NCBI GenBank assembly: GCA_944324495.1
Contig: CALUWN010000015.1
Span: 1-39,738, forward strand
Source of the DNA: an uncultured Mucispirillum sp.
GTDB lineage: Bacteria > Chrysiogenota > Deferribacteres > Deferribacterales > Mucispirillaceae
DNA: 39,738 nucleotides
Direction of reading: 5' to 3'
Shown one piece after another: positions 1-8,039 of the stretch. The notes beneath the pieces are model-generated. The model was given only the letters and a program-made list of their open reading frames with translations. It was not told where the DNA came from and did no database searches. Each line of letters begins with the position of its first letter. The stretch's first letter is position 1. The position numbers and the translations under genes were made by a program.

Positions 1-123
1 AAATTAAGCTAATGATATTTTTTATGAGAACTTCTACAACTGCTTAATTTGTTGCAATCGTTTTTAGAATTTACTATATTTCTATTAAATAACCATAGAT
101 GTAATATGATTATATTTTGTATC

Positions 124-152
124 TTGACATTAATAGAATTTAGTCATAAATT
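124..152 (+). promoter_or_regulatory. sigma70-type promoter of the McrB-like gene
   Basis: TTGACA at 124-129, a 17-nt spacer, then TAAATT at 147-152. A start about seven bases downstream would give a short leader carrying the ribosome binding site AAAGAGGG (172-179) ahead of the ATG at 184. The same -35/-10 pair with the same spacing occurs before hrcA in this window, which supports the call. Confidence 0.6.
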
Positions 153-183
153 TATGTAATAATATATACACAAAGAGGGTAAT

Positions 184-2718
184 ATGCGAACATTTATCGG
201 AGTTATTGATATTATTAGAAAAGAAGGGCGTTCCCCATTTTATAACTTTAAACCATTAAGGGAAATAGTTGATGGAGTCCTTATAAAAGTAGATTATAAT
301 GAGTTACTACCAGAATCACAGGCTGAAAACATTAATTTAAGATACACTTTTCAAAACGATGAAGAGTATAATTATATGAGTGATAATTTTGCTAATCGTG
401 AGTTATATGTAATTGATTTTGAAAAAAATGAGTTGGAAGATAATTATAATAATGATAATGAAAGATTAAATACTGGATATCTTTTAAAAATAGATATGCT
501 GCGTAAAAATAATAGAATTAGACCATTATATCAGACTAAAAATATAATACAGATTTACAGCAGTAAAAAAGTCAATAAAGAGAGTTTATCTTCAAATAAT
601 ATTTATATTATAGATGAATATACAGGTATTAGAGAAGGGCAAAAGATATATATTCAATTAAAAGAGGAAAACAGTGATTTTTTTGCAGGACCTTATACTG
701 TACAAAAACAAAAAAATAAAAGTGCTATTGCTCCATCATCTTTTTATATTAATACCAATATAGAAAATAATTATATATTGCAAGGCTATAGAAAAAATAA
801 TGCAGTTGAAATAATTGAAGATAGATACTACACTTGGAATGTAACTGTACTTAATGATAATGATACAGTAGTATATATAGATTGCCTTGATAATCAAGGT
901 TTAGTTGGTTATATTAGAGATATTATTCCTTCTGTAAATGATGATATAAATATTGATGATGCAAAAAAAATTATTGATATTTATAATAAATTTGCTTCTA
1001 ACAATAGTAGTATTCCAGATGATATTATATCATCTCGTAGTAAGCGTTTACAAAGCATTTTCAATGAATTTAGCTCTACAAAAGATTTTATAGACCAGTT
1101 TAGTGATATACTTGTTTCTTATATAGCAAAAAATCAAGAGTCAGAATCTGTAGTAAAGTTAATGAGTGGTGTAGTAGAAAAATACCCTTCTATCGTTTCA
1201 AATTCTGATATTTTTAAAAATCTAGAAGATGAAGTAGATAGACTGCTTCAAGAAAATGAAGATTTAAAAGAAAGAAAAGAAAATGTAGAAGATTCATCTC
1301 AAAAATCTAATCAAGTTGTTTCTAATAAATATGAAAATACGATATCTGAAATTACTAAAAATATTGAAATATTAAACAGCCAGAAAACAGCTATAAAAAA
1401 GGATATAGAAGACTTGCAACAGCGTAGAAAAGAATTAGAAACTGGTATTGATGATATTGAAATTAAACTTAGTAATCAAACAATAGCATTCAAGGAAAGA
1501 ATTATTAATCACTCTGTAGATACTTTTGTAGCTTCAAAAATATCTGTACAGGAAACAGAGTGGAGCAATAAAAAATATGTTACTGATCTTACAAAAAACT
1601 TAGATATTATTAATAATTCAGCAAATTATATATCAATAGAATCTGATGAATTAATAAATTATATTGAAAATGCGATAAAATATGAACGTCCAGATTACAG
1701 CAGAAATGATATTTTAAATTTATTTATTTGTTTGACACAAAGTTTTTTCACTGTATTTTCTGGTAAACCGGGTTCTGGTAAAACATCTATTTGTAATATT
1801 ATTGCAAAATCATTAGGTTTAAATAATATTCAGCTTGAAAATGCTGATGGCAAGTTTACTCATAACCGTTATATACCTGTATCTGTAGAACGAGGTTGGA
1901 CATCTAAAAGAGATTTTATAGGTTATTATAACCCTCTTTCTAAAACATTTAATAGAACTAATAAAGATATGTATGATGCATTAATTACTTTAGATTATGA
2001 ATATAGAAATAATTATTTAACATTTCCTTATATTGTTTTGTTAGATGAAGCAAATCTTAGCCCAATGGAATATTACTGGGCAGATTTTATGAATATATGT
2101 GATAACATAAATGACGAAAGTATAAAAAATCAAATTAATTTAGGGGATAATTATGTATATAATATACCACCTACATTACGATTTTTGGCAACAATAAATA
2201 ATGACCATACAACAGAAATATTATCTCCAAGGCTTATTGACAGGGCATTTATTATATCACTGCCAGAAAGCTATAGTGATATAAAACCAGATGTAGCAAA
2301 ACCTGATTACAAACCAGTCAGCTGGGAAAATATGGTAGATGTGTTTACACCAAAAGAAGATAAAAAAATTAGTACTAAAGTATTAGAAATATATAAAGAA
2401 ATAAAAGAATTATTTTTAAAAGAAAATATATATATAAGCCCTCGTATAGATAAGGCAGTATTATTATATTGTAAAACTGCTGCCAGCTTATTTGAAGAAG
2501 AGTATGGTATAAGCACTGATATTATAGGGCTTGATTATGCTGTTTCTCAAAAACTTTTACCAAAAATTAGTGGAAATGGCGAATCATATAAAAAATGGCT
2601 TAGTGATGAATTATTTAATAAATTAGAAAAACATAATATGCTTAAATCAAAATTTAAAGTTGCAGACATATTAGATAGTGGCGAAAGAAGAATGAATTAT
2701 TTTCAATATTTTGATTAA
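184..2718 (+). CDS. McrB-like AAA+ ATPase with coiled coil (McrBC-type defence, ATPase subunit)
   Basis: Predicted NTP-driven motor of a McrBC-like restriction system. The 844-aa protein has an N-terminal region of about 340 residues that I do not recognise, a charged coiled coil at about 345-440, and a C-terminal AAA+ domain. The Walker A motif GKPGSGKTS lies near residue 527, the Walker B motif LLDEANLSP near 619-627, and a sensor region with NND followed by LSPRLIDRAF near 672-690. These motifs are those of the McrB/DUF2357-associated AAA+ branch. The NTP used (GTP in classical McrB) cannot be read from sequence. The next gene begins 11 bp downstream and encodes a DUF2357/McrC-like nuclease, so the two probably form one complex. 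The N-terminus may sense modified DNA or another trigger; that part is inference. Confidence 0.8.
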   Translation: MRTFIGVIDIIRKEGRSPFYNFKPLREIVDGVLIKVDYNELLPESQAENINLRYTFQNDEEYNYMSDNFANRELYVIDFEKNELEDNYNNDNERLNTGYLLKIDMLRKNNRIRPLYQTKNIIQIYSSKKVNKESLSSNNIYIIDEYTGIREGQKIYIQLKEENSDFFAGPYTVQKQKNKSAIAPSSFYINTNIENNYILQGYRKNNAVEIIEDRYYTWNVTVLNDNDTVVYIDCLDNQGLVGYIRDIIPSVNDDINIDDAKKIIDIYNKFASNNSSIPDDIISSRSKRLQSIFNEFSSTKDFIDQFSDILVSYIAKNQESESVVKLMSGVVEKYPSIVSNSDIFKNLEDEVDRLLQENEDLKERKENVEDSSQKSNQVVSNKYENTISEITKNIEILNSQKTAIKKDIEDLQQRRKELETGIDDIEIKLSNQTIAFKERIINHSVDTFVASKISVQETEWSNKKYVTDLTKNLDIINNSANYISIESDELINYIENAIKYERPDYSRNDILNLFICLTQSFFTVFSGKPGSGKTSICNIIAKSLGLNNIQLENADGKFTHNRYIPVSVERGWTSKRDFIGYYNPLSKTFNRTNKDMYDALITLDYEYRNNYLTFPYIVLLDEANLSPMEYYWADFMNICDNINDESIKNQINLGDNYVYNIPPTLRFLATINNDHTTEILSPRLIDRAFIISLPESYSDIKPDVAKPDYKPVSWENMVDVFTPKEDKKISTKVLEIYKEIKELFLKENIYISPRIDKAVLLYCKTAASLFEEEYGISTDIIGLDYAVSQKLLPKISGNGESYKKWLSDELFNKLEKHNMLKSKFKVADILDSGERRMNYFQYFD

Positions 2719-2729
2719 TAGAGCTTTTT

Positions 2730-4511
2730 ATGTTTGATATAGAAATACTTGTAGATAGTGAACCATTTACAATAAAATTATTTGATAATAATTATATAGA
2801 AGATATTTTATATGATTCTAATAATATCGTAGTATATAATGATAAAGCGTATAGCTTAAAACTTATAGCAACAGAAGATGATAGCATAGAGTTTATAAAA
2901 AAAATTAAGTTTTATATAAATAATCAGGAAGAAAATGTTTTTATCTATAGTGATGGAACATTATTATTTGAAAATAAATATATTTTTTATGACTGTTACT
3001 CTACAGTTCAAATTAATATTGAGTTACTTTTTAAAGATAATAGTAAAATTATATTATATTCACCATATATGGCTGTATATATAAATGATGATAATATGGC
3101 AAAAAATATTAAAGATATGGTGGGGTATATTAATCAATATTCATATTTTTCCTTAGAACATATGGATTATAATAATAAAATTAGTGCAGGTTTAAAAGAA
3201 GGTGGCTATAAAACATTTGAAACATATATCAAAATAGCTTCAAGAATAATAATGTATTATGAAAATAACTATTCATATTTTAAGATAAATTGCAGAAAAA
3301 AAATTATAAAAGAGAATATTGTAACACCAATACACAGAATTCAAAATATTAATGAACAATCGCTTCATTATATTGCAAGGCATTTTGAGCAGTTATCACC
3401 AACTAATTATGATACTGGTATAAAAGTTGATAATAAAAATTATTTTCCACAATATATATCTACAGAATCTATGTTTTATTCTATAGATATATATGAAAAC
3501 CAAGTTATTATTAGTTTCTTGTCTAAAGTATTATATGATATTGATTTACTAATAAAGGATATTGATAATCAGTTTATAGCTGTGGCACATCAATCTTTTT
3601 TAAGTGAAAAGGATAATAAATATGTATCTATTTCATTTCACTTGTTACAGTCTACAAAAACGCAGCTGAAAAAATATATGGAAACTTTATCAAGCATAAA
3701 ATTAAAAATACAAGAATTATATTTTATGTATAAAGAGATTTTTAAAATAAATGAAATCGTACTGTCACATATACCAAAACCAACAGATATTTTTATGTCA
3801 ATACCAAATTATAATCAAATTTATACAGTTATACTGGAATGGTTTAGATTTGGAGCATTTGATTTAGAAAAAAATATGTATTTATTTTCTTTTGCTGGTC
3901 AGTCAAAAATATATGAATACTATATTTTATCAAAACTTCTTACTTCATTTATAGAGCGTGGGTATGTATTGAAAGAACAGAAATACCATGAATACTTTAA
4001 AATTAAAGACAGGCAGGTTATTGATAATATATATATATTAGAAGGTGTAAATAAAGAAATAACAGTATATTATGAACCAACCATCTCATCAGACTATGAA
4101 AATTTTAATACTGGCCCGGTAGAATTATATAGAAATAACTCTGCAAGTTTACATGGTAAATCAGGAGCATATTATTTTCCTGATTATGTTATTAAAGTAT
4201 ATGATAAACATAAAAAAACAAGCAAGTTTATAGTATGCGATGCAAAATTTACTAAATATGAAAATGCCCAGTATAAATATGCCCCAGAGCTTATATTTAA
4301 ATATCTAGTATCTCTTTCCACATTTTCAGAAAAAGATAGTATTGCTGGTCTTGTAACATTTTATGGTAAATGCGAAAATGATGACATACAGCAGTCTTTT
4401 TATGATAAAATGATAAATTATGATAATTTGGCACAGTTTGTAGATGTTATACCAGCAGATGAAAGCAATAATCACTTCATATTAACTCCTAATATAATTA
4501 ATACACTATAA
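2730..4511 (+). CDS. DUF2357/McrC-like PD-(D/E)xK nuclease (partner of the McrB-like ATPase)
   Basis: Predicted endonuclease subunit of the McrBC-like pair. The 593-aa protein has a long N-terminal half of the DUF2357 type and a C-terminal restriction-endonuclease fold. A helix with an acidic residue (KIYEYYIL, about residues 391-398) is followed by FPDYVIKV (Asp near 484) and VCDAKF (Asp about 504, Lys about 506). Together these give the E...PD...DxK signature, so the active site looks intact. Translation starts at ATG 2730 with only a weak AGAG upstream, 11 bp after the ATPase stop, which suggests coupled translation. The family assignment rests on motif pattern and gene order; the precise subfamily is not certain. 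Confidence 0.7.
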   Translation: MFDIEILVDSEPFTIKLFDNNYIEDILYDSNNIVVYNDKAYSLKLIATEDDSIEFIKKIKFYINNQEENVFIYSDGTLLFENKYIFYDCYSTVQINIELLFKDNSKIILYSPYMAVYINDDNMAKNIKDMVGYINQYSYFSLEHMDYNNKISAGLKEGGYKTFETYIKIASRIIMYYENNYSYFKINCRKKIIKENIVTPIHRIQNINEQSLHYIARHFEQLSPTNYDTGIKVDNKNYFPQYISTESMFYSIDIYENQVIISFLSKVLYDIDLLIKDIDNQFIAVAHQSFLSEKDNKYVSISFHLLQSTKTQLKKYMETLSSIKLKIQELYFMYKEIFKINEIVLSHIPKPTDIFMSIPNYNQIYTVILEWFRFGAFDLEKNMYLFSFAGQSKIYEYYILSKLLTSFIERGYVLKEQKYHEYFKIKDRQVIDNIYILEGVNKEITVYYEPTISSDYENFNTGPVELYRNNSASLHGKSGAYYFPDYVIKVYDKHKKTSKFIVCDAKFTKYENAQYKYAPELIFKYLVSLSTFSEKDSIAGLVTFYGKCENDDIQQSFYDKMINYDNLAQFVDVIPADESNNHFILTPNIINTL

Positions 4512-4545
4512 ATTTATTTCTTATATTTATAAAAAATATGTTGTT

Positions 4546-4558
4546 TCGACTAAGTCGA
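4546..4558. promoter_or_regulatory. 13-bp perfect palindrome upstream of the HicA-like gene
   Basis: TCGACT-A-AGTCGA is a perfect palindrome in otherwise AT-only DNA, 44 bp before the HicA-like start codon. Its size and place suit an operator for a small dimeric repressor, but no such regulator is encoded next to it. The role is inference. Confidence 0.3.
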
Positions 4559-4601
4559 CATATAAATTAAAAATATAATGTAAATATATTAGGAGGTTTA
4601 T

Positions 4602-4790
4602 ATGTCTAAAACAATTAAAAAAATTATTAAAAAATATGAAACCCTAGGTTTTATTTTTAAAAATGGTACAAAACATATTAAGGCAGTACATAAGGATACT
4701 AAAAATATGGTAACAATTGCTAGAACACCAAGTGATTATAGGGCATATAAAAATATATGTAAAATGCTGGATAATGCTATGATATTATAA
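4602..4790 (+). CDS. HicA-like small protein, orphan (no HicB beside it)
   Basis: A 62-aa basic protein with the compact dsRBD-like HicA pattern. GTKHIKAVH holds the position of the HicA catalytic His, and TPSDYRAYKNICKML matches the TPSD-x-RA ending common in phage-type HicA-like proteins. HicA toxins cleave mRNA and are normally paired with HicB; the next gene, at 4826, is a 509-aa protein and not HicB. A very strong ribosome binding site (AGGAGG, 4590-4595) fixes the ATG. It could be an orphan toxin, or an RNA-binding subunit recruited into the neighbouring defence module. The HicA family call is fair; toxicity is not shown. Confidence 0.55.
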   Translation: MSKTIKKIIKKYETLGFIFKNGTKHIKAVHKDTKNMVTIARTPSDYRAYKNICKMLDNAMIL

Positions 4791-4825
4791 TTTGTAACAT
4801 ATATACTTATAAAAAGGGGAAATTT

Positions 4826-6355
4826 ATGGATAATAATACTATTAAAAAAGTTCCAATTCCAAAATTAATGCAGATTGCTGTTAGAAAATATAATATGGAT
4901 AATGATATTACTTTTTCACAACAGGCAATAGAAAAGTATATGAGAGGAATTTTTTGTAATGAAAATTCTCCGTATAATTCATATATTGAAAAAGTGCCAG
5001 GAAAGGATAGAAAAGATAATTTTGGATATAATATAGCTGTAACAGATGAAACTATTAATTTAGTTATAAATCTTATTGAACTTTTAGCTGTTAATCAAGA
5101 TATTTTATACAAATTATTTGAAGAAAAGTCATCAGTTAAGCTTCCATTTGCTGATTTTCTTAAATCCAATGATATAATTGGTGAGCTTGTATCATCAAAA
5201 ATAAGTTCTTCAAAACACTTAAGTGATGAAGATATACGGCTGTTATTATATCCAAATAAAATAAATATAGAAAATGATAAGGATAAGTTAATAAGAGATA
5301 TTGAATTATCGTTGCATAATAACCAGTTTTCTGTATCTGAAGAAATAATTAATGAATCACTTTTAAAATATCCAGATGAAATAATACTTTATTATTTAAA
5401 ATTTAAGCTTTATTACAAAGTTGAAAGACTTGCTACAGAAAATTTTAACAGGGAATATTTAACAGAAGATAATATATTAGACCACCCAGAATTACTTGAT
5501 ATATTTGGAGATGATGCTTTTAAATATCGTAATCAAATTATAGATATATTATTAAAAATATTAGAATTATGGCCGGAAGATGAAAGAAAATACAGACCAA
5601 TAAAATATAAAAATATAGATTATGATGAAATCTTATATTATTTAATCAAATATAGAAATATGATGCCAGCAGGATATAAAGTGATTAAGAGTGATAAAGA
5701 AGTAGATACAAGCTGCTATACAGAGCAGTTTTTTAAAGATAGTTATGAGCTTTATCAAAAAGAATGTGAATTATATGATAATGGTGATATATCATATAGT
5801 TATGAGGAGTTTAAGAGAAACAATTTGAATAGGTTTAGAGATAAACATATATCTATTTTTGGCCTAGATTCATATACAAGAGTTCCTTTTGCAGGGCATA
5901 AATATGAAGTAAGCGAAAAAGATAAAAAAATATTATCTTATATAAAAATAAGAGACTCAATTTATGATACACCAAGACAAGTTACACAATATGATATGTT
6001 AGAGCTTTTTAGAACAACAAGCCCAGAAAAGTATTATGAATATTTAAAGCTTTGGAAAGAACAGTTTAATAATATTCAGATTTACGATAATCATAAACCA
6101 TCACCATTTTATTTTATTGAAAAAGTATTGTCTGGATATCATGAGTATCGTGGTGAATTTCTGTATGGTGGAGATAAATATTTCCGAGATGCTTTTGAGC
6201 CAGAGGAGTTAAAATCATTACTTGAAAATATGAAAACAAAATATATAGAATATATTGAAAAAATATTTTCAGTAAATTATACTAGATTTTATATAGCGCA
6301 ACAATGCAATCATGCAGATGATGATTTTGTAGATGATGATGAGTTTGGATACTAA
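4826..6355 (+). CDS. hypothetical 509-aa protein in the McrBC-like module
   Basis: I do not recognise a family. The protein is soluble by eye, without a signal peptide or membrane segments. The middle part (about 155-200) has paired amphipathic helices that resemble a TPR-like hairpin, and the last residues are very acidic (DDDFVDDDEFGY). It starts at ATG 4826 after AAAAGGGG and lies 35 bp after the HicA-like gene on the same strand, so it is probably co-expressed with it. It ends before a strong hairpin at 6471-6500 that closes the module. By position it is a candidate accessory or effector of the defence locus, but nothing in the sequence shows an activity. Confidence 0.6.
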   Translation: MDNNTIKKVPIPKLMQIAVRKYNMDNDITFSQQAIEKYMRGIFCNENSPYNSYIEKVPGKDRKDNFGYNIAVTDETINLVINLIELLAVNQDILYKLFEEKSSVKLPFADFLKSNDIIGELVSSKISSSKHLSDEDIRLLLYPNKINIENDKDKLIRDIELSLHNNQFSVSEEIINESLLKYPDEIILYYLKFKLYYKVERLATENFNREYLTEDNILDHPELLDIFGDDAFKYRNQIIDILLKILELWPEDERKYRPIKYKNIDYDEILYYLIKYRNMMPAGYKVIKSDKEVDTSCYTEQFFKDSYELYQKECELYDNGDISYSYEEFKRNNLNRFRDKHISIFGLDSYTRVPFAGHKYEVSEKDKKILSYIKIRDSIYDTPRQVTQYDMLELFRTTSPEKYYEYLKLWKEQFNNIQIYDNHKPSPFYFIEKVLSGYHEYRGEFLYGGDKYFRDAFEPEELKSLLENMKTKYIEYIEKIFSVNYTRFYIAQQCNHADDDFVDDDEFGY

Positions 6356-6470
6356 AAATGAAATAAATATTATATTAATATTGCTTTATATCTAATTTTA
6401 ATACTACCTGTTATATTATAATAGATAAAGTACAGAAAATAATTTAAGTATAATATACTCAAATTAAAAC

Positions 6471-6500
6471 AGGCAGATAATTTATTACAATTATCTGCCT
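6471..6500. terminator. bidirectional terminator between the 509-aa gene and csx20
   Basis: Perfect 12-bp stem (AGGCAGATAATT, 6471-6482, against 6489-6500) with a 6-nt loop. T-rich sequence follows on the + strand, and AT-rich sequence follows on the other. It lies between convergent genes and touches the csx20 stop codon. Confidence 0.65.
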
Positions 6501-6892
6501 TAATATTTTTCATATGTTCTAAATCTTACATGTTTAAATTCTTTTATTACATTTACTGTGCCATTAATATATTTTTCTTGTATAGAAACCCTTTTTGTAG
6601 TGGTATAGCAAGGAATAAGCCCTATGGAAAAGCTATAATTTATCATCTGGTATGTTGCCCCCATATCACCTTGGATAAGAGCATAATCATCTTGCTTTGC
6701 ATTATTTTTAAGCCATATGCGTATAGGGCTTAATATTTCATATATGCTTTTGTTTTCTGGTGGAATATTGCTCCAAATAGTTTGCAGGTTTTCTGGCATA
6801 TATATAATATTTTTAACATGTAGTTCATTTTTTAGAGCCATAATTTGTTCTTGAGTAAGTTTATGTGAAAGTAAAATAAAAATATCTGCCAT
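6500..6892 (-). CDS. csx20: Csx20-family protein, predicted CRISPR ring nuclease
   Basis: A 130-aa protein matching the Csx20 family: an N-terminal Rossmann-like strand (ADIFILLSHKL), WSNIPPE near residue 40, GDMGATYQM near 74-82, GLIPCYTTTKR near 91-101, and the family ending FKHVRFRTYEKY. Csx20 belongs to the CARF-related set (with Csx15 and Csx16) predicted to bind or degrade cyclic oligoadenylates and so switch off type III CRISPR signalling. It is divergent from cas6, starting 247 bp away, with GGAGA before its ATG. Together with the GGDD-containing Cas10 and the Card1/Can2 gene it completes a signal-output-shutdown set. The ring-nuclease role is from family knowledge, not visible catalytic chemistry. 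Confidence 0.75.
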   Translation of the reverse strand: MADIFILLSHKLTQEQIMALKNELHVKNIIYMPENLQTIWSNIPPENKSIYEILSPIRIWLKNNAKQDDYALIQGDMGATYQMINYSFSIGLIPCYTTTKRVSIQEKYINGTVNVIKEFKHVRFRTYEKY

Positions 6893-7061
6893 AATAGTAT
6901 GTCTCCATTACATATTTATACTTTATACTAAAAACAAAATAAATAACAGTATTATTTATTTAAAATAATTAGTATATAACCTATTAATAAATAATATAAT
7001 ATTAAAATTATATACAGGTTTTTTTATAATGTATTGTAATAATTATATTGTATAAATAATA

Positions 7062-7090
7062 TTGCAAAATAATAATAGTAATGTTATATT
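7062..7090 (+). promoter_or_regulatory. possible promoter of the cas6-csm operon
   Basis: TTGCAA at 7062-7067, 17-nt spacer, TATATT at 7085-7090. It would start transcription near 7097, about 40 bases before cas6. The region is almost pure A/T, so chance matches are easy. Confidence 0.35.
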
Positions 7091-7139
7091 GCATTAGATG
7101 TAACTTAAAGTATTGTAAAATATAATAAAAAGGTTATAT

Positions 7140-8039
7140 ATGCAGATAAATTATCGTAAGATAAAACTGACGTTATTTTTTGAAAAGAAGATAAAAATTA
7201 ATATCCCTTTTGTTTATGTATTTCGCTCTGTTTTAGGTAATGAACTGCATTATCTTTCCTGCGTATTAAAACAGCAGACATGTAATATATGCCCACTGCG
7301 TTTTAAATGTGCATACAGCGTTCTTTTTGAAAACCCTGTTGATAAAAATAATACTGTCATTACAGGCAGAGATAAAGCACCTTCGCCCTATATTATAAAG
7401 GCAGAATATTCTAAAAATGATGAAATAGATAAGGTTGATATAACTGCAATATTTATAGGATATGGTATAGATTATATTTCATATTTTTTACTGGCTGTAA
7501 AAAGAGCAGGTGAAAAAGGTATGTTTAAAGAAAGAATAAAATATAATATGGGCTATATTTCACACATTAATAACGAATACAGTTTAGAGTTTGATTTTAC
7601 AAGTCTGCCTGTTGAAACATACATTTTTGATGAAGGCTGCGGATTATCTCATAAAAAGCTTAATATTCAGTTAATAACCCCATTTAGATACAAAAAATCA
7701 GGCAAATATGAATCTAATATTAATATTAATGATATATTATTGGCTTCAAAACGCCGCCTTGATATGCTTTCAAACTTTTATGGGGATAAAAGTATAACTC
7801 CAAAATTGACTTTTATAGAAAACAGTAAAATAATAGAAAGCAATCTTTCTTGGCAGGACAGCTCAAGATATTCACGCAGGCAGGATACAAGTATGAAAAT
7901 AGGTGGTATTATAGGCTATATAATTGTGGAGGCTGATTTTTCACAGCAGCATTTATCACTACTTGAAGCTGCAAAATTATTTAATATAGGAAAAAATGTG
8001 TCATTTGGTTTAGGGCATATAGATTATGAGGAAATATAA
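7140..8039 (+). CDS. cas6: Cas6 pre-crRNA endoribonuclease
   Basis: Cuts the CRISPR transcript within repeats to make crRNAs for the Csm complex. The 299-aa protein is a RAMP of usual Cas6 size. It carries a cysteine cluster (C41, C48, C51, C57; CNICPLRFKC) seen in many type III-linked Cas6 proteins of the longer kind. The C-terminus has the glycine-rich loop (NIGKNVSFGLGHIDYEEI) of the Cas6_C family. It is first in the operon, after AAAAAGG (7127-7133). Its stop codon overlaps the Cas10 start by one base (TAATG at 8037-8041), implying translational coupling. The catalytic residue cannot be named with confidence, as Cas6 active sites vary. Confidence 0.85.
   Translation: MQINYRKIKLTLFFEKKIKINIPFVYVFRSVLGNELHYLSCVLKQQTCNICPLRFKCAYSVLFENPVDKNNTVITGRDKAPSPYIIKAEYSKNDEIDKVDITAIFIGYGIDYISYFLLAVKRAGEKGMFKERIKYNMGYISHINNEYSLEFDFTSLPVETYIFDEGCGLSHKKLNIQLITPFRYKKSGKYESNININDILLASKRRLDMLSNFYGDKSITPKLTFIENSKIIESNLSWQDSSRYSRRQDTSMKIGGIIGYIIVEADFSQQHLSLLEAAKLFNIGKNVSFGLGHIDYEEI

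Noticed and set aside
6530-6733. Plus-strand open frame opposite csx20.
   Set aside because: Shadow of csx20; no ribosome binding site, and the minus strand has clear family motifs.
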